From an uncultured Lachnospira sp. (GTDB lineage Bacteria > Bacillota > Clostridia > Lachnospirales > Lachnospiraceae): a DNA stretch of 7,963 bases. Positions 1 through 6,893 of the stretch are shown one piece after another. Under the pieces are notes generated by a model. The model was given only the letters and a program-made list of their open reading frames with translations. It was not told the origin of the DNA and did not search any database. Position numbers and translations under genes: made by a program. The DNA is taken from contig CAKRKK010000110.1 of NCBI GenBank assembly GCA_934358235.1, forward strand, positions 1 to 7,963, written 5' to 3'. Each line of letters begins with the position of its first letter. Within the stretch, counting starts at the first letter, position 1.

Positions 1-63
1 GAGTGTAATGGTTCAACCTTAAGCGGACTATGTGCGGAATGTAAGAAGCAGTCAGCGGAGTAA
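1..63 (+). CDS. C-terminal end of a Fur/Zur-family metal-responsive repressor (partial, 5' end outside window)
   Basis: Frame 1 reads 20 codons, ECNGSTLSGLCAECKKQSAE, then TAA at 61-63. The pattern G-L-C-x-x-C a few residues before the end is the usual finish of Fur, Zur and PerR proteins (commonly written YGxCxxC), where the two Cys belong to the structural zinc site. In this family the protein is a dimeric DNA-binding repressor that senses Fe, Zn, Mn or peroxide. The gene directly precedes a zinc-type ABC importer on the same strand, so a zinc-sensing Zur that controls or co-transcribes with znuACB is a reasonable inference. Only 20 residues are visible, so subtype is unknown and another zinc-ribbon protein cannot be excluded. 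Confidence 0.65.
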   Translation, partial: ECNGSTLSGLCAECKKQSAE

Positions 64-200
64 TAAGAAGAACGGAATAAGAAGAACGAAATAATAAGAA
101 CAGAATAGTAAGAACGTAATAAAGAGAATGAAATAATAAGAACCAAATAAGAAGAATAGAATAAGAAGAACGTAATAAGTAACACGAATAATAAAATGAT
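61..200. repeat. 14-bp degenerate tandem repeat array, about ten units
   Basis: Read from 61, the sequence splits without gaps into 14-bp units: 61-74, 75-88, 89-102, 103-116, 117-130, 131-144, 145-158, 159-172, 173-186, and a decayed last unit 187-200. The consensus is roughly (T/G/A)AATAAGAAGAACG. Units 2 and 8 are identical and unit 1 differs from them by one base. The first unit begins on the stop codon of the upstream Fur-type gene. The + strand is purine-rich and packed with TAA and TAG, and 14 is not a multiple of three, so it is not coding. It separates the regulator from znuA. Its role is unknown; slippage-generated spacer or multiple binding sites are both possible. Confidence 0.9.
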
Positions 201-226
201 AGAAAGTGTAATAGAAGGGACTATAT

Positions 227-1267
227 ATGAAGAGATTATTTGAACTAAAAACAGGGTTAAAGGCAAGGTTAAAAGCAATTATATTTATCGCAGCTATAAG
301 TACAAGTCTGTTGACATTTACAGGATGTTCACAGGAAAATGCTAAAAATGGAAAGATTAATATAGTATGTACAACTTATCCACAGTACAACTGGATAGAG
401 AATATATTAGGCGAAGAGGCTGACAGATTCAATCTTGTATTACTTGTAGATGGAGGAGCTGATCTTCACAGCTATCAGCCATCGGCAAAGGATATGGCAA
501 AGATATCCTCAGCAGATATGTTTGTCTATGTCGGAGGCTCATCAGATGCGTGGGTATCAGATGCAGTAAGGGAAACAGCCAACAGCCATATTAAGAAGGT
601 TAATATGATGGAGCTTATAGGTGACAGAGCCAGGGAGGAAGAGCTTGTTGAGGGAATGCAGAGTGACGAGCATGGACATGGCCATACAGCAGGAGAAGAC
701 AGTCATCATGACAACAGTTCCCAAGAGGATATAGAATATGACGAGCATATATGGCTTTCAGTCAGAAATGCACAGGTTCTTACACAGAAGCTTGCAGATG
801 TTATAAAGGAATTAGATACAGAAAATGCAGAAGAATATCAGAGCAATGCAGAAGCGTATATAAAGCAGCTTTCAGATCTTGATAAGGAATATGCATCAGT
901 TATTAATTCATCAAGGCTTAAAACAGTAGTGTTTGGCGACAGATTCCCATTCAGATACCTGGTGGATGATTATAATCTGGATTATTATGCAGCATTTGCA
1001 GGCTGCAGCGCGGAAACAGAGGCGAGCTTTAAGACAGTAACTTTCCTTTCAGGCAAGGTGGATGAGATAGGAACTAAGGTTATTCTTACTATTGATGGCT
1101 CAGATGAAAGACTTGCCAATACGATAAAGGATAATACACAGAATAAGAATCAGGAAATCTTAAAACTGGATTCTATGCAATCAGTTACAGATAAAGAATC
1201 AGAGGATTATAACTATATTAATATAATGGTTAGAAATCTTACAGTAATAAAGCAGGCATTAGCTTAA
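227..1267 (+). CDS. znuA: Zinc/manganese ABC transporter substrate-binding lipoprotein (ZnuA/TroA-like)
   Basis: A 346-residue cluster A-I metal-binding protein that captures Zn2+ (or Mn2+) outside the membrane and passes it to ZnuB. The start is ATG at 227, with the AG-rich ribosome site AGAAGGGA at 213-220. Residues 1-33 are a basic then hydrophobic signal ending in a lipobox-like FTGC, so Cys34 is the likely lipidated residue. Mature sequence opens with INIVCTTYPQYNWIENILG, typical of the family. Likely metal ligands are His81 (ADLHSYQPS) and His174 (DEHIWLS), with a possible Asp315. A His/Asp-rich loop lies at 147-162 (DEHGHGH, SHHD), as in zinc-specific members. The position of the usual third His (normally VxFHxxxxYF) reads VVFGDRFPFRY at 235-243, so that ligand is missing or replaced, probably a subfamily trait. 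The ATPase gene follows after 48 nt. Zinc is the best guess from the loop and the adjacent Fur-type end; manganese remains possible. Confidence 0.9.
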   Translation: MKRLFELKTGLKARLKAIIFIAAISTSLLTFTGCSQENAKNGKINIVCTTYPQYNWIENILGEEADRFNLVLLVDGGADLHSYQPSAKDMAKISSADMFVYVGGSSDAWVSDAVRETANSHIKKVNMMELIGDRAREEELVEGMQSDEHGHGHTAGEDSHHDNSSQEDIEYDEHIWLSVRNAQVLTQKLADVIKELDTENAEEYQSNAEAYIKQLSDLDKEYASVINSSRLKTVVFGDRFPFRYLVDDYNLDYYAAFAGCSAETEASFKTVTFLSGKVDEIGTKVILTIDGSDERLANTIKDNTQNKNQEILKLDSMQSVTDKESEDYNYINIMVRNLTVIKQALA

Positions 1268-1315
1268 GTGATAAATAATGAAATGAAGAATCAGGAAAGA
1301 GGGGTGACATAGGCT

Positions 1316-2023
1316 ATGTCATATATTGAAGGCAGTAATCTTGCATTGGGCTATGATGGAAAGGCAGTGGTTGAGAATCTTAACTTTAAGGTGAATAAAG
1401 GCGATTATCTGTGTGTACTAGGAGAGAATGGTGCAGGTAAAAGCACGCTGATAAAGACGATGTTAGGTCTTATAGACAGGGTATCTGGAGAAATAAGCTA
1501 TGGTGATGGGCTTAAGGCTTACGAGATAGGGTATCTGCCACAGCAGACAGTTGTACAGAAGGACTTTCCGGCAACTGTATGGGAGGTGGTGCTTTCAGGA
1601 ACTCTTGCACAGAGTGGTTTCAGACCATTCTATGGAAGAAAAGAAAAGGAGCTTGCAAGACAGAAGATGGAAGAGCTTGATATATGGGAGCTTAAGAAGA
1701 AATGTTACCGTAATCTTTCGGGAGGACAGCAGCAGAGAGTACTTCTTGCAAGGGCATTATGCGCTGCCTCAAAGATTATACTGTTAGATGAACCTGTTAC
1801 AGGACTTGATCCAAGAGTTACGGCTGATTTCTACGAGCTTTTAAAGAAGCTTAATCAAGGTGGAATATCAGTTATTATGGTATCACACGATTTACATGCT
1901 GTATCGTATGCTACACATGTTTTATATATTGACAGTGAAGACAGCTTTTATGGAACTAAACAGGAGTATCTTAATAGCGATAAGGCAGATGTGTTAGGAA
2001 AGATTAAAGGAGATGATAAGTGA
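1316..2023 (+). CDS. znuC: Zinc/manganese ABC transporter ATP-binding protein
   Basis: A 235-residue cytoplasmic ATPase that powers metal import through ZnuB. All the ABC motifs are intact: Walker A GENGAGKST at 36-44, Q-loop in LPQQ at 74-77, signature LSGGQQQR at 134-141, Walker B IILLDEP at 154-160, D-loop GLDP at 163-166 and switch His191 in SHD. The length and the region around FPATVWEVVLSG (84-95) fit the ZnuC/MntB/AdcC group better than general amino-acid importers. ATG at 1316 is preceded by a G-rich ribosome site (AGGAAAGAGGGG, 1293-1304) at a slightly long spacing. It lies between the binding-protein and permease genes, and its stop codon overlaps the start of the permease, which implies translational coupling. 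Nothing is truncated. Confidence 0.95.
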   Translation: MSYIEGSNLALGYDGKAVVENLNFKVNKGDYLCVLGENGAGKSTLIKTMLGLIDRVSGEISYGDGLKAYEIGYLPQQTVVQKDFPATVWEVVLSGTLAQSGFRPFYGRKEKELARQKMEELDIWELKKKCYRNLSGGQQQRVLLARALCAASKIILLDEPVTGLDPRVTADFYELLKKLNQGGISVIMVSHDLHAVSYATHVLYIDSEDSFYGTKQEYLNSDKADVLGKIKGDDK

Positions 2024-2025
2024 TG
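2006..2025 (+). promoter_or_regulatory. Ribosome site and overlapping stop/start between znuC and znuB
   Basis: AAAGGAG at 2006-2012 lies inside the end of znuC. The junction reads GTGATG: znuC stops at TGA 2021-2023, and either GTG at 2020 (4-nt overlap, 7-nt spacing) or ATG at 2023 (1-nt overlap, 10-nt spacing) can start znuB. Both are workable. ATG is chosen for codon preference, and the two products differ by one residue. Confidence 0.75.
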
Positions 2026-2868
2026 TCAGAGTATATTCAGGAATTTCAGTTTTATATGTCATATCCATTTGTAAGATATGCACTCATAGTTGGCGTGCTT
2101 GTATCCCTGTGTTCTTCGCTGTTAGGGGTTACGCTTGTACTGAAAAGATTTTCATTTATAGGTGATGGACTTTCTCATGTTGCATTCGGAGCACTTGCCA
2201 TAGCAACTGTATTAAAAATAGCGGACGTAAATCTGTTTATTATGCCTGTAACTATAATATGTGCAATATTACTGTTAAGGACAGGAAATAATACTAAAAT
2301 AAAAGGAGATTCGGCGATAGCCATGCTTTCAGTAGGAGCTATGGCAGTTGGTTATCTTATACTTAATGTATTCTCAGTATCATCTAATGTATCAGGTGAT
2401 GTGTGCTCTACACTCTTTGGTTCCACTTCAATACTTACACTTACGGGGGCAGAGGTTATTATGTGCGTGGCTGCCTCTATTGTAGTAGTTGCATTTTTTA
2501 TAATATTTTATAATAGAATATTTTCTGTAACCTTTGATGAGAATTTCACCCGTTCTATGGGAAAGAATGCAGGCTTGTATAACCTTATTATTGCAGTTAT
2601 AACAGCAGTTATTATTGTGTTGGCGATGAATCTGGTGGGTTCACTGCTTATTACTGCATTGCTTGTATTTCCAGCATTATCAGCTATGCGTATTATGAAA
2701 AGCTTTAAGTCTGTTATAATATATGCCGCAGCATTGTCTGTACTTGGGGCAGTATCAGGAATAATCATATCAATATTTGCATCAACTCCGGTAGGCTCAA
2801 CAATAGTAACTATATACATATTGATATATATAATTAATTGCGTTATTGGAAGAATATTAAGAATGTGA
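2023..2868 (+). CDS. znuB: Zinc/manganese ABC transporter permease
   Basis: A 281-residue multi-pass inner-membrane protein of the ABC-3 (ZnuB/MntC/TroC) family, forming the translocation channel for the imported metal. Conserved family segments are present: RFSFIGDGLSHVAFGALA near 43-60, the coupling-type segment NLVGSLLITALLVFPA near 205-220, and TPVGSTIV near 257-264. Hydrophobic stretches are consistent with about eight membrane helices, starting near residue 16 and ending at the C-terminus. Length is usual for the family. The start overlaps the stop of the ATPase gene, so the two subunits are probably made in a coupled way. GTG at 2020 would add one residue. No rho-independent terminator (GC stem plus T run) follows, so transcription could run on into the next gene. 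Confidence 0.94.
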   Translation: MSEYIQEFQFYMSYPFVRYALIVGVLVSLCSSLLGVTLVLKRFSFIGDGLSHVAFGALAIATVLKIADVNLFIMPVTIICAILLLRTGNNTKIKGDSAIAMLSVGAMAVGYLILNVFSVSSNVSGDVCSTLFGSTSILTLTGAEVIMCVAASIVVVAFFIIFYNRIFSVTFDENFTRSMGKNAGLYNLIIAVITAVIIVLAMNLVGSLLITALLVFPALSAMRIMKSFKSVIIYAAALSVLGAVSGIIISIFASTPVGSTIVTIYILIYIINCVIGRILRM

Positions 2869-2950
2869 TAAAATAATAAAGATACTGGCATAAGGGCTTA
2901 TATATCACAGCCTATTTAAGAAATGGCGGTTTAATGCTGATGTCCAGTAT
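2864..2950 (+). other. Possible structured RNA leader between znuB and the next gene
   Basis: The 109-base gap after znuB holds two sets of inverted arms. TGTGATA (2864-2870, spanning the znuB stop) can pair with TATCACA (2903-2909). ATACTGGCAT (2882-2891) can pair with ATG-T-CCAGTAT (2940-2950), ten base pairs with one bulged T, and CAGC/GCTG (2908-2911 and 2936-2939) extends the second stem inward. The arms interleave, so the two stems would be mutually exclusive or form a pseudoknot. There is no T run, so this is not a simple terminator. In AT-rich DNA such arms can arise by chance, and no known riboswitch class is recognised. Confidence 0.25.
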
Positions 2951-2977
2951 TAATAAATATTATAGGATGTACAGATA

Positions 2978-5272
2978 ATGTCACAAGAGAATAATAGACG
3001 AGCAGATAATCATTCAGAAGAAATAGAAGAGCTGATTCTGTATGAAATAGATACTGATGAAGAGAATAAAAATGTAAGTGATGAAAAAGCTGAAGTAAAG
3101 CCTGAAAAACCAAAGGAAGCTGTAAGTACCAAAAAGCCGAAGGTAAAAAAGACATTTGGACAGAAGCTTAAAAGCAAAATAATTAACTGCCTGCCAGCTA
3201 TTGTATTTTTTAGCTTCATGATGGGCTTTTTTGGACCAATTCAATTATTTGTTACTAATTCATCAGAATTTTATTTTGATATTCATGATATTCTTTATAT
3301 CTGTATATTTGTGACAGCAGCAGTATTTGTTTTTCTGACAGTTATATCGCTGATACTTCCTGAGGTACTGTCAAGATGGATAGGAAGTATTATATTTGGA
3401 TGTTCGCTGGCGTTATATATACAGGGAAATTATATAACAACGAATTATGGTTCGCTTAATGGTGAAGCTGTTGACTGGTCAGCTTTTGGAAATGTTTCTG
3501 TATGGGATACTGCTATATGGATAGCGTGTATTATAATTCCTATTATTATAGCAGCTATAAAGCCTAAGCTTGCAAGGCTTATAGATGGCTTTGGCTCAGT
3601 ATGGATTGTGCTTATACAGATTGTTACATTAGTTGTGCTCATTATGAATATGCAGCCAAAGGTACAGAATAATAGTGATAAGATATTCTCTAATGAGGGT
3701 AAGTTTGAACTGTCTGATAATAACAATGTTGTGATGTTTATACTTGATTGTTATGACTCAAAGGAATTTGCAGCATTTATTGAAACACACCAGGAGTATA
3801 AGAGTAATCTTTTAAAAGACTTTACATATTATCCGGATACAGTTGGTGGAAGCACAAGAACCGTTCTCGCCCTTCCACATATACTGACAGGAAAGCCTTA
3901 TATAGACGGAAAGAATTATATGGATTATATCAATAATGCATATAGCCAGACAAAGCTTTATGATACACTTTCACAGGATGGATATGAAACTGGTGTGTAT
4001 ACAGAGAGCACTTTTGCTCCATCACAGGATGGCATCAGGATAGATAATTTATATGATGGCCACAAGGAAGTAAAGAATGAAAAGGTGCTTGGACAATGCC
4101 TTTATAAGTTTACAGCCTGTAAGTATTTTCCACATATATTTAAAAAGTATGTATGGATGTATTCTGGAGAGTTCGACATGGCAGCAGTATCTGATGAGGA
4201 AGAAGCTTCTTCAAGCTATGTTATAGATGATGCGGCCTTTTATAAAGAATTATGCGAGAGCAGGATTACACTTAAAGATAGTAATGAGTTTAAGCTATAT
4301 CATCTTAATGGGGCACATCCACCTTATACCTTAAATAGTGATGCAACCAGAAGCACAGATATGACTGATGTTGTCAGTCAGCAGGAAGGTGTAATGTGTA
4401 TACTTCGTGAATATTTTAATCAGATGAAGGCACTAGGCATATATGATTCTTCTACAATTATTATATGTGCTGATCATGGCTCTGGAGGGATAGAGTACAA
4501 CCCAGTCTTTCTTGTAAAGAATAAGCAGGAGGTCAGCCAGTTTACAGTAAGTGATATTCCGGTTTCATATGACAATCTCCAGCCAACTATTCTTGCAGCA
4601 ATAGGTCAGAATAATACTGGTAAGAAGAGCATATGGGAATTAACCAAGGATGATAATAAGGAAAGATATTTTTACTATCAGCTAACTAATGAAAATGTTT
4701 CAGTAGAGTACAGAATAACAGGCAATGTTGGGAAAAAAGAGAAGGTAGAAGAAACAGGAAGAAGATTCAGTATATTTAAGGTTGATGATACGAAAACCTA
4801 TGAGTTAGGACAGAAGCTGGAGTTTAATATTAAAGGAACAGCTAATGCTTATGCAGTTAAGGGACTTAGTAAGAAGGAATCTGAATATACGTGTACGAAT
4901 GGTAATGAGTTGGTATTTTCGATTCCAATGGAGTATAATGACTCAGAGGATTTGTATCTGGAAATAAATTGCTATATGATATTTGGTGACCAGAGAATAG
5001 GCGTAAGCGTTAATGGCAGAGAGCTTAACTGGTATAACCTTACGGATAACACGTTTAGGTTCATTATTCCTGCAGAGTATGTAAAAGGAAGGGACAAGCT
5101 TGAAATATCTATGCAGCTTCCGGATGCACAGCTAAAGGAGAGTGAAGGAAGAAGCCTGTCTATGGCTATGTATGATATAGTTATAGATAAAGTGTATAGC
5201 GATATAGAGCTGACACCATTACTTGACAAGAAGCTTATTCCACCAGCCGGGGAGCAAAGTACTAATAAGTAA
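2978..5272 (+). CDS. Membrane-anchored alkaline phosphatase/sulfatase-superfamily protein (LTA synthase-like layout)
   Basis: A 764-residue protein of unrecognised specific function. Residues 1-60 are a charged cytoplasmic tail, acidic then Lys/Pro-rich. About five membrane helices follow (near 71-93, 105-127, 134-150, 178-195 and 207-225), the layout of lipoteichoic acid synthases and phosphoethanolamine transferases. The extracellular catalytic domain (about 248-560) shows the superfamily metal and active-site motifs: FILDCYD with Asp257, GGSTRTVLALPHILTG with Thr293 or Thr295 as likely nucleophile, HLNGAHPPY with His447, and ICADHGSGG with Asp499-His500. Residues about 595-740 form a separate beta-rich domain ending GRSLSMAMYDIVID, resembling beta-sandwich domains of envelope glycan enzymes. 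Thr rather than Cys or Ser at the nucleophile favours a phospho-group transferase over a sulfatase; this is inference. ATG at 2978 has a weak AGGA site at 2964-2967. The next gene follows after 15 nt. Confidence 0.85.
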   Translation: MSQENNRRADNHSEEIEELILYEIDTDEENKNVSDEKAEVKPEKPKEAVSTKKPKVKKTFGQKLKSKIINCLPAIVFFSFMMGFFGPIQLFVTNSSEFYFDIHDILYICIFVTAAVFVFLTVISLILPEVLSRWIGSIIFGCSLALYIQGNYITTNYGSLNGEAVDWSAFGNVSVWDTAIWIACIIIPIIIAAIKPKLARLIDGFGSVWIVLIQIVTLVVLIMNMQPKVQNNSDKIFSNEGKFELSDNNNVVMFILDCYDSKEFAAFIETHQEYKSNLLKDFTYYPDTVGGSTRTVLALPHILTGKPYIDGKNYMDYINNAYSQTKLYDTLSQDGYETGVYTESTFAPSQDGIRIDNLYDGHKEVKNEKVLGQCLYKFTACKYFPHIFKKYVWMYSGEFDMAAVSDEEEASSSYVIDDAAFYKELCESRITLKDSNEFKLYHLNGAHPPYTLNSDATRSTDMTDVVSQQEGVMCILREYFNQMKALGIYDSSTIIICADHGSGGIEYNPVFLVKNKQEVSQFTVSDIPVSYDNLQPTILAAIGQNNTGKKSIWELTKDDNKERYFYYQLTNENVSVEYRITGNVGKKEKVEETGRRFSIFKVDDTKTYELGQKLEFNIKGTANAYAVKGLSKKESEYTCTNGNELVFSIPMEYNDSEDLYLEINCYMIFGDQRIGVSVNGRELNWYNLTDNTFRFIIPAEYVKGRDKLEISMQLPDAQLKESEGRSLSMAMYDIVIDKVYSDIELTPLLDKKLIPPAGEQSTNK

Positions 5273-5287
5273 GGGAATGATTATAGA

Positions 5288-6418
5288 ATGAAAGAAAAAA
5301 GGCATAAGCTAAAACCACAGTTGATAATAGTGCTTGTAGCAGCAGTAATTATATTAATAGCATTGATAACAGCAGGTATTATATCATCCAAAAGTAAAAG
5401 CAAGGACAACAATGTAGGAATGACTCTTACACAGAAGAATCTAAGACCACAGGATACACAGGTAAATAATAGTAATGAACCTAAAGAAAAGACTTCCGTT
5501 GAAATTCTGATGGATGACACAGCTATTCCAGTTGGGACAACGCTTATAGCCTCTGCCATAGTTGAACCTGCGGATACGGATAAGGCACTTGTCTGGGCAA
5601 GCAGCAATCAGGATGTAATGACTGTTGACCAGAATGGACTTATAACAATAAAGGGAACAGGAACGGCAGCACTTACAGCTACAGTAGGAGATGTCTCGGA
5701 TGCAGTAGCTATTGAAGGCATAGAAAGTGTTACTGCTGGCTCTAAGAATGGTTATGTAGTATACACAGGTAAGGGCAGTAGTGCTGGAAAAGGAACATCA
5801 ACAGGTGCCGCTTCTGGCAGCTCTTCTGTAATAAGCTCAGGTAACACAGGCAATACAGGTAATGCTTCGGGAGGCTCTGAGGAATACCTTCCGGGAGCTG
5901 ATAACAATAGCAGTAATTCCGGGGACAGTGGAAATAACGATAATAACAATAATGCCAGCAGCAATAACGGCAGTGACAGTAGCAGTAACAATAATCAGAA
6001 TAGTGGCAGTACAGGCAGCAGTAATAATGATTCACAGAATAGTAGTGGTTCATCAGCTACATCTGGCAGCTTTTCAGACAGCAAAGGAAAGACAAGCGAT
6101 GATATAGCTGGTGTGCTTGATGGACAGGGCTTTACCAAGGAATATTCCAATGTATATGTATACACAGAAAATGGAACCTATTATGGTGAAATTATAACGC
6201 AGCCTAATGTGTCAATAATATATATCAAGCAGAGAAATGAAGGATTCGATGCAAGAATAAAAGGTGTGTTAGCACAGCTGCTTCCGGAAAGCTGCAATCA
6301 GGTATGGAATAATTATGTATCTGCAACAACGGACCGTACATTTACTGTAGAAGACAGAAAAGTAAGAATAGTCACAGCTTCAAGAGGTGGACATTCGCAA
6401 ATAGTAATATACAATTAA
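5288..6418 (+). CDS. Single-pass surface protein with Big2 Ig-like domain, Ser/Asn/Gly linker and unknown C-terminal domain
   Basis: A 376-residue protein whose function I cannot name. Residues 1-10 are basic and 11-33 form one hydrophobic helix without a clear cleavage site, so it is probably a membrane anchor with the rest outside. Residues about 70-145 match a bacterial Ig-like (Big2) fold: IPVGTTLIASAIVEPADTD, then LVWASSNQDVMTVDQNGLITIKGTGTAALTATV written across two strands, the typical W-x-S-S-x-x-x-V-x-V-x-x-x-G-x-I-x pattern. Residues about 160-268 are a low-complexity Ser/Gly/Asn spacer. Residues about 268-376 are a compact domain (DDIAGVLDGQGFTKEY onward, ending HSQIVIYN) that I do not recognise. 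ATG at 5288 has an AAGGGA site at 5271-5276. It sits 15 nt after the alkaline-phosphatase-superfamily gene and 8 nt before the next, so one transcript is likely. Confidence 0.82.
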   Translation: MKEKRHKLKPQLIIVLVAAVIILIALITAGIISSKSKSKDNNVGMTLTQKNLRPQDTQVNNSNEPKEKTSVEILMDDTAIPVGTTLIASAIVEPADTDKALVWASSNQDVMTVDQNGLITIKGTGTAALTATVGDVSDAVAIEGIESVTAGSKNGYVVYTGKGSSAGKGTSTGAASGSSSVISSGNTGNTGNASGGSEEYLPGADNNSSNSGDSGNNDNNNNASSNNGSDSSSNNNQNSGSTGSSNNDSQNSSGSSATSGSFSDSKGKTSDDIAGVLDGQGFTKEYSNVYVYTENGTYYGEIITQPNVSIIYIKQRNEGFDARIKGVLAQLLPESCNQVWNNYVSATTDRTFTVEDRKVRIVTASRGGHSQIVIYN

Positions 6419-6426
6419 GATAAAAT

Positions 6427-6876
6427 ATGGTATATTTATCTAAAACTTATGTAGATTATAATGAGGTGAAAGTTTTGCTTAATGAAAATAAGGTTAAAAT
6501 GATGACCAAGATGGCTATATATGAGAAAAATGAAGGCAGAAGGATGTTAAGGACAGCCAGATACTTCAAGGGTGATTATGTCGCATTTGGGATATTAAAG
6601 ACATTGATCACTACAACACTTGCCTTTGCGATAGTTGCTATTATGTATGTATTATGCAACGCAGAAGGATTAGTCGAGAATATTAATTCAATGGATTATC
6701 TTGCTTTTGGAAAAAAGGTGGCAATATACTATATAATTATGCTTGTTATATTTGCTATAACAGCAGGATTTGTATACAGCTTTCAGTATGAGAATTCAAG
6801 AAAAGGGCTTAAAAAGTATTTTTCAAGGCTTAATAAGCTTGAAAGATTTTATAATGGCCAGAAGAAAAAAAGATAA
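6427..6876 (+). CDS. Small two-helix membrane protein of unknown function
   Basis: A 149-residue protein from ATG at 6427, not recognised. It has a basic N-terminal cytoplasmic part (KVKMMTKMAIYEKNEGRRMLRTARYF), two hydrophobic helices near residues 53-76 and 96-116 joined by a short acidic loop, and a basic C-terminal tail ending NGQKKKR, so both ends are probably cytoplasmic. The ATG lies 8 nt after the previous stop but has no clear ribosome site. A strong GAGGTGA site at 6463-6469 stands 5 nt before an in-frame TTG at 6475 (residue 17), which could be the true start and give 133 residues. It sits between the Big2 protein and a polytopic membrane protein, so it may be a membrane partner of either. 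Confidence 0.72.
   Translation: MVYLSKTYVDYNEVKVLLNENKVKMMTKMAIYEKNEGRRMLRTARYFKGDYVAFGILKTLITTTLAFAIVAIMYVLCNAEGLVENINSMDYLAFGKKVAIYYIIMLVIFAITAGFVYSFQYENSRKGLKKYFSRLNKLERFYNGQKKKR
6463..6477 (+). promoter_or_regulatory. Strong ribosome site before an alternative TTG start
   Basis: GAGGTGA at 6463-6469 is a seven-base match to the anti-Shine-Dalgarno complement, followed by 5 nt and an in-frame TTG at 6475-6477. The upstream ATG at 6427 lacks such a site. This makes TTG a serious alternative start for the small two-helix protein. Confidence 0.45.
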
Positions 6877-6880
6877 TTGT

Positions 6881-6893
6881 GGAGGAAGTGATG
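6881..6893 (+). promoter_or_regulatory. Ribosome site that fixes the start of the last gene
   Basis: GGAGG at 6881-6885 is followed by 5 nt and ATG at 6891. An earlier in-frame GTG at 6879 would place this site inside the coding region and has no site of its own, and GTG at 6888 is too close. ATG 6891 is therefore preferred. Confidence 0.75.

Noticed and set aside
64..226. Zur/Fur box or promoter for znuA
   Set aside because: Only CGTAAT half-site-like strings occur, as part of the tandem repeat. There is no full dyad, and the -10-like TAAAAT near 192-197 lacks a -35 partner.
1551..1787. Second + strand reading frame inside znuC
   Set aside because: It overlaps the intact ATPase gene with all ABC motifs, and its translation shows no recognisable domain.
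2931..2963. Promoter for the alkaline-phosphatase-superfamily gene
   Set aside because: TATTAT at 2958-2963 resembles a -10 box, but the sequence 17 bp upstream (TGCTGA) is a poor -35 match. The gene may be read from znuACB or from a promoter I cannot identify.
2869..2977. Rho-independent terminator after znuB
   Set aside because: The short dyad ATAAG-GG-CTTAT (2890-2901) has only a 2-nt loop and the region has no T run, so termination is not supported.
5742..6053. Long minus-strand frames opposite the Ser/Asn/Gly linker
   Set aside because: They mirror the low-complexity codons of the Big2 protein and translate to Tyr/Cys/His- or Leu-rich runs with no domain or ribosome site.
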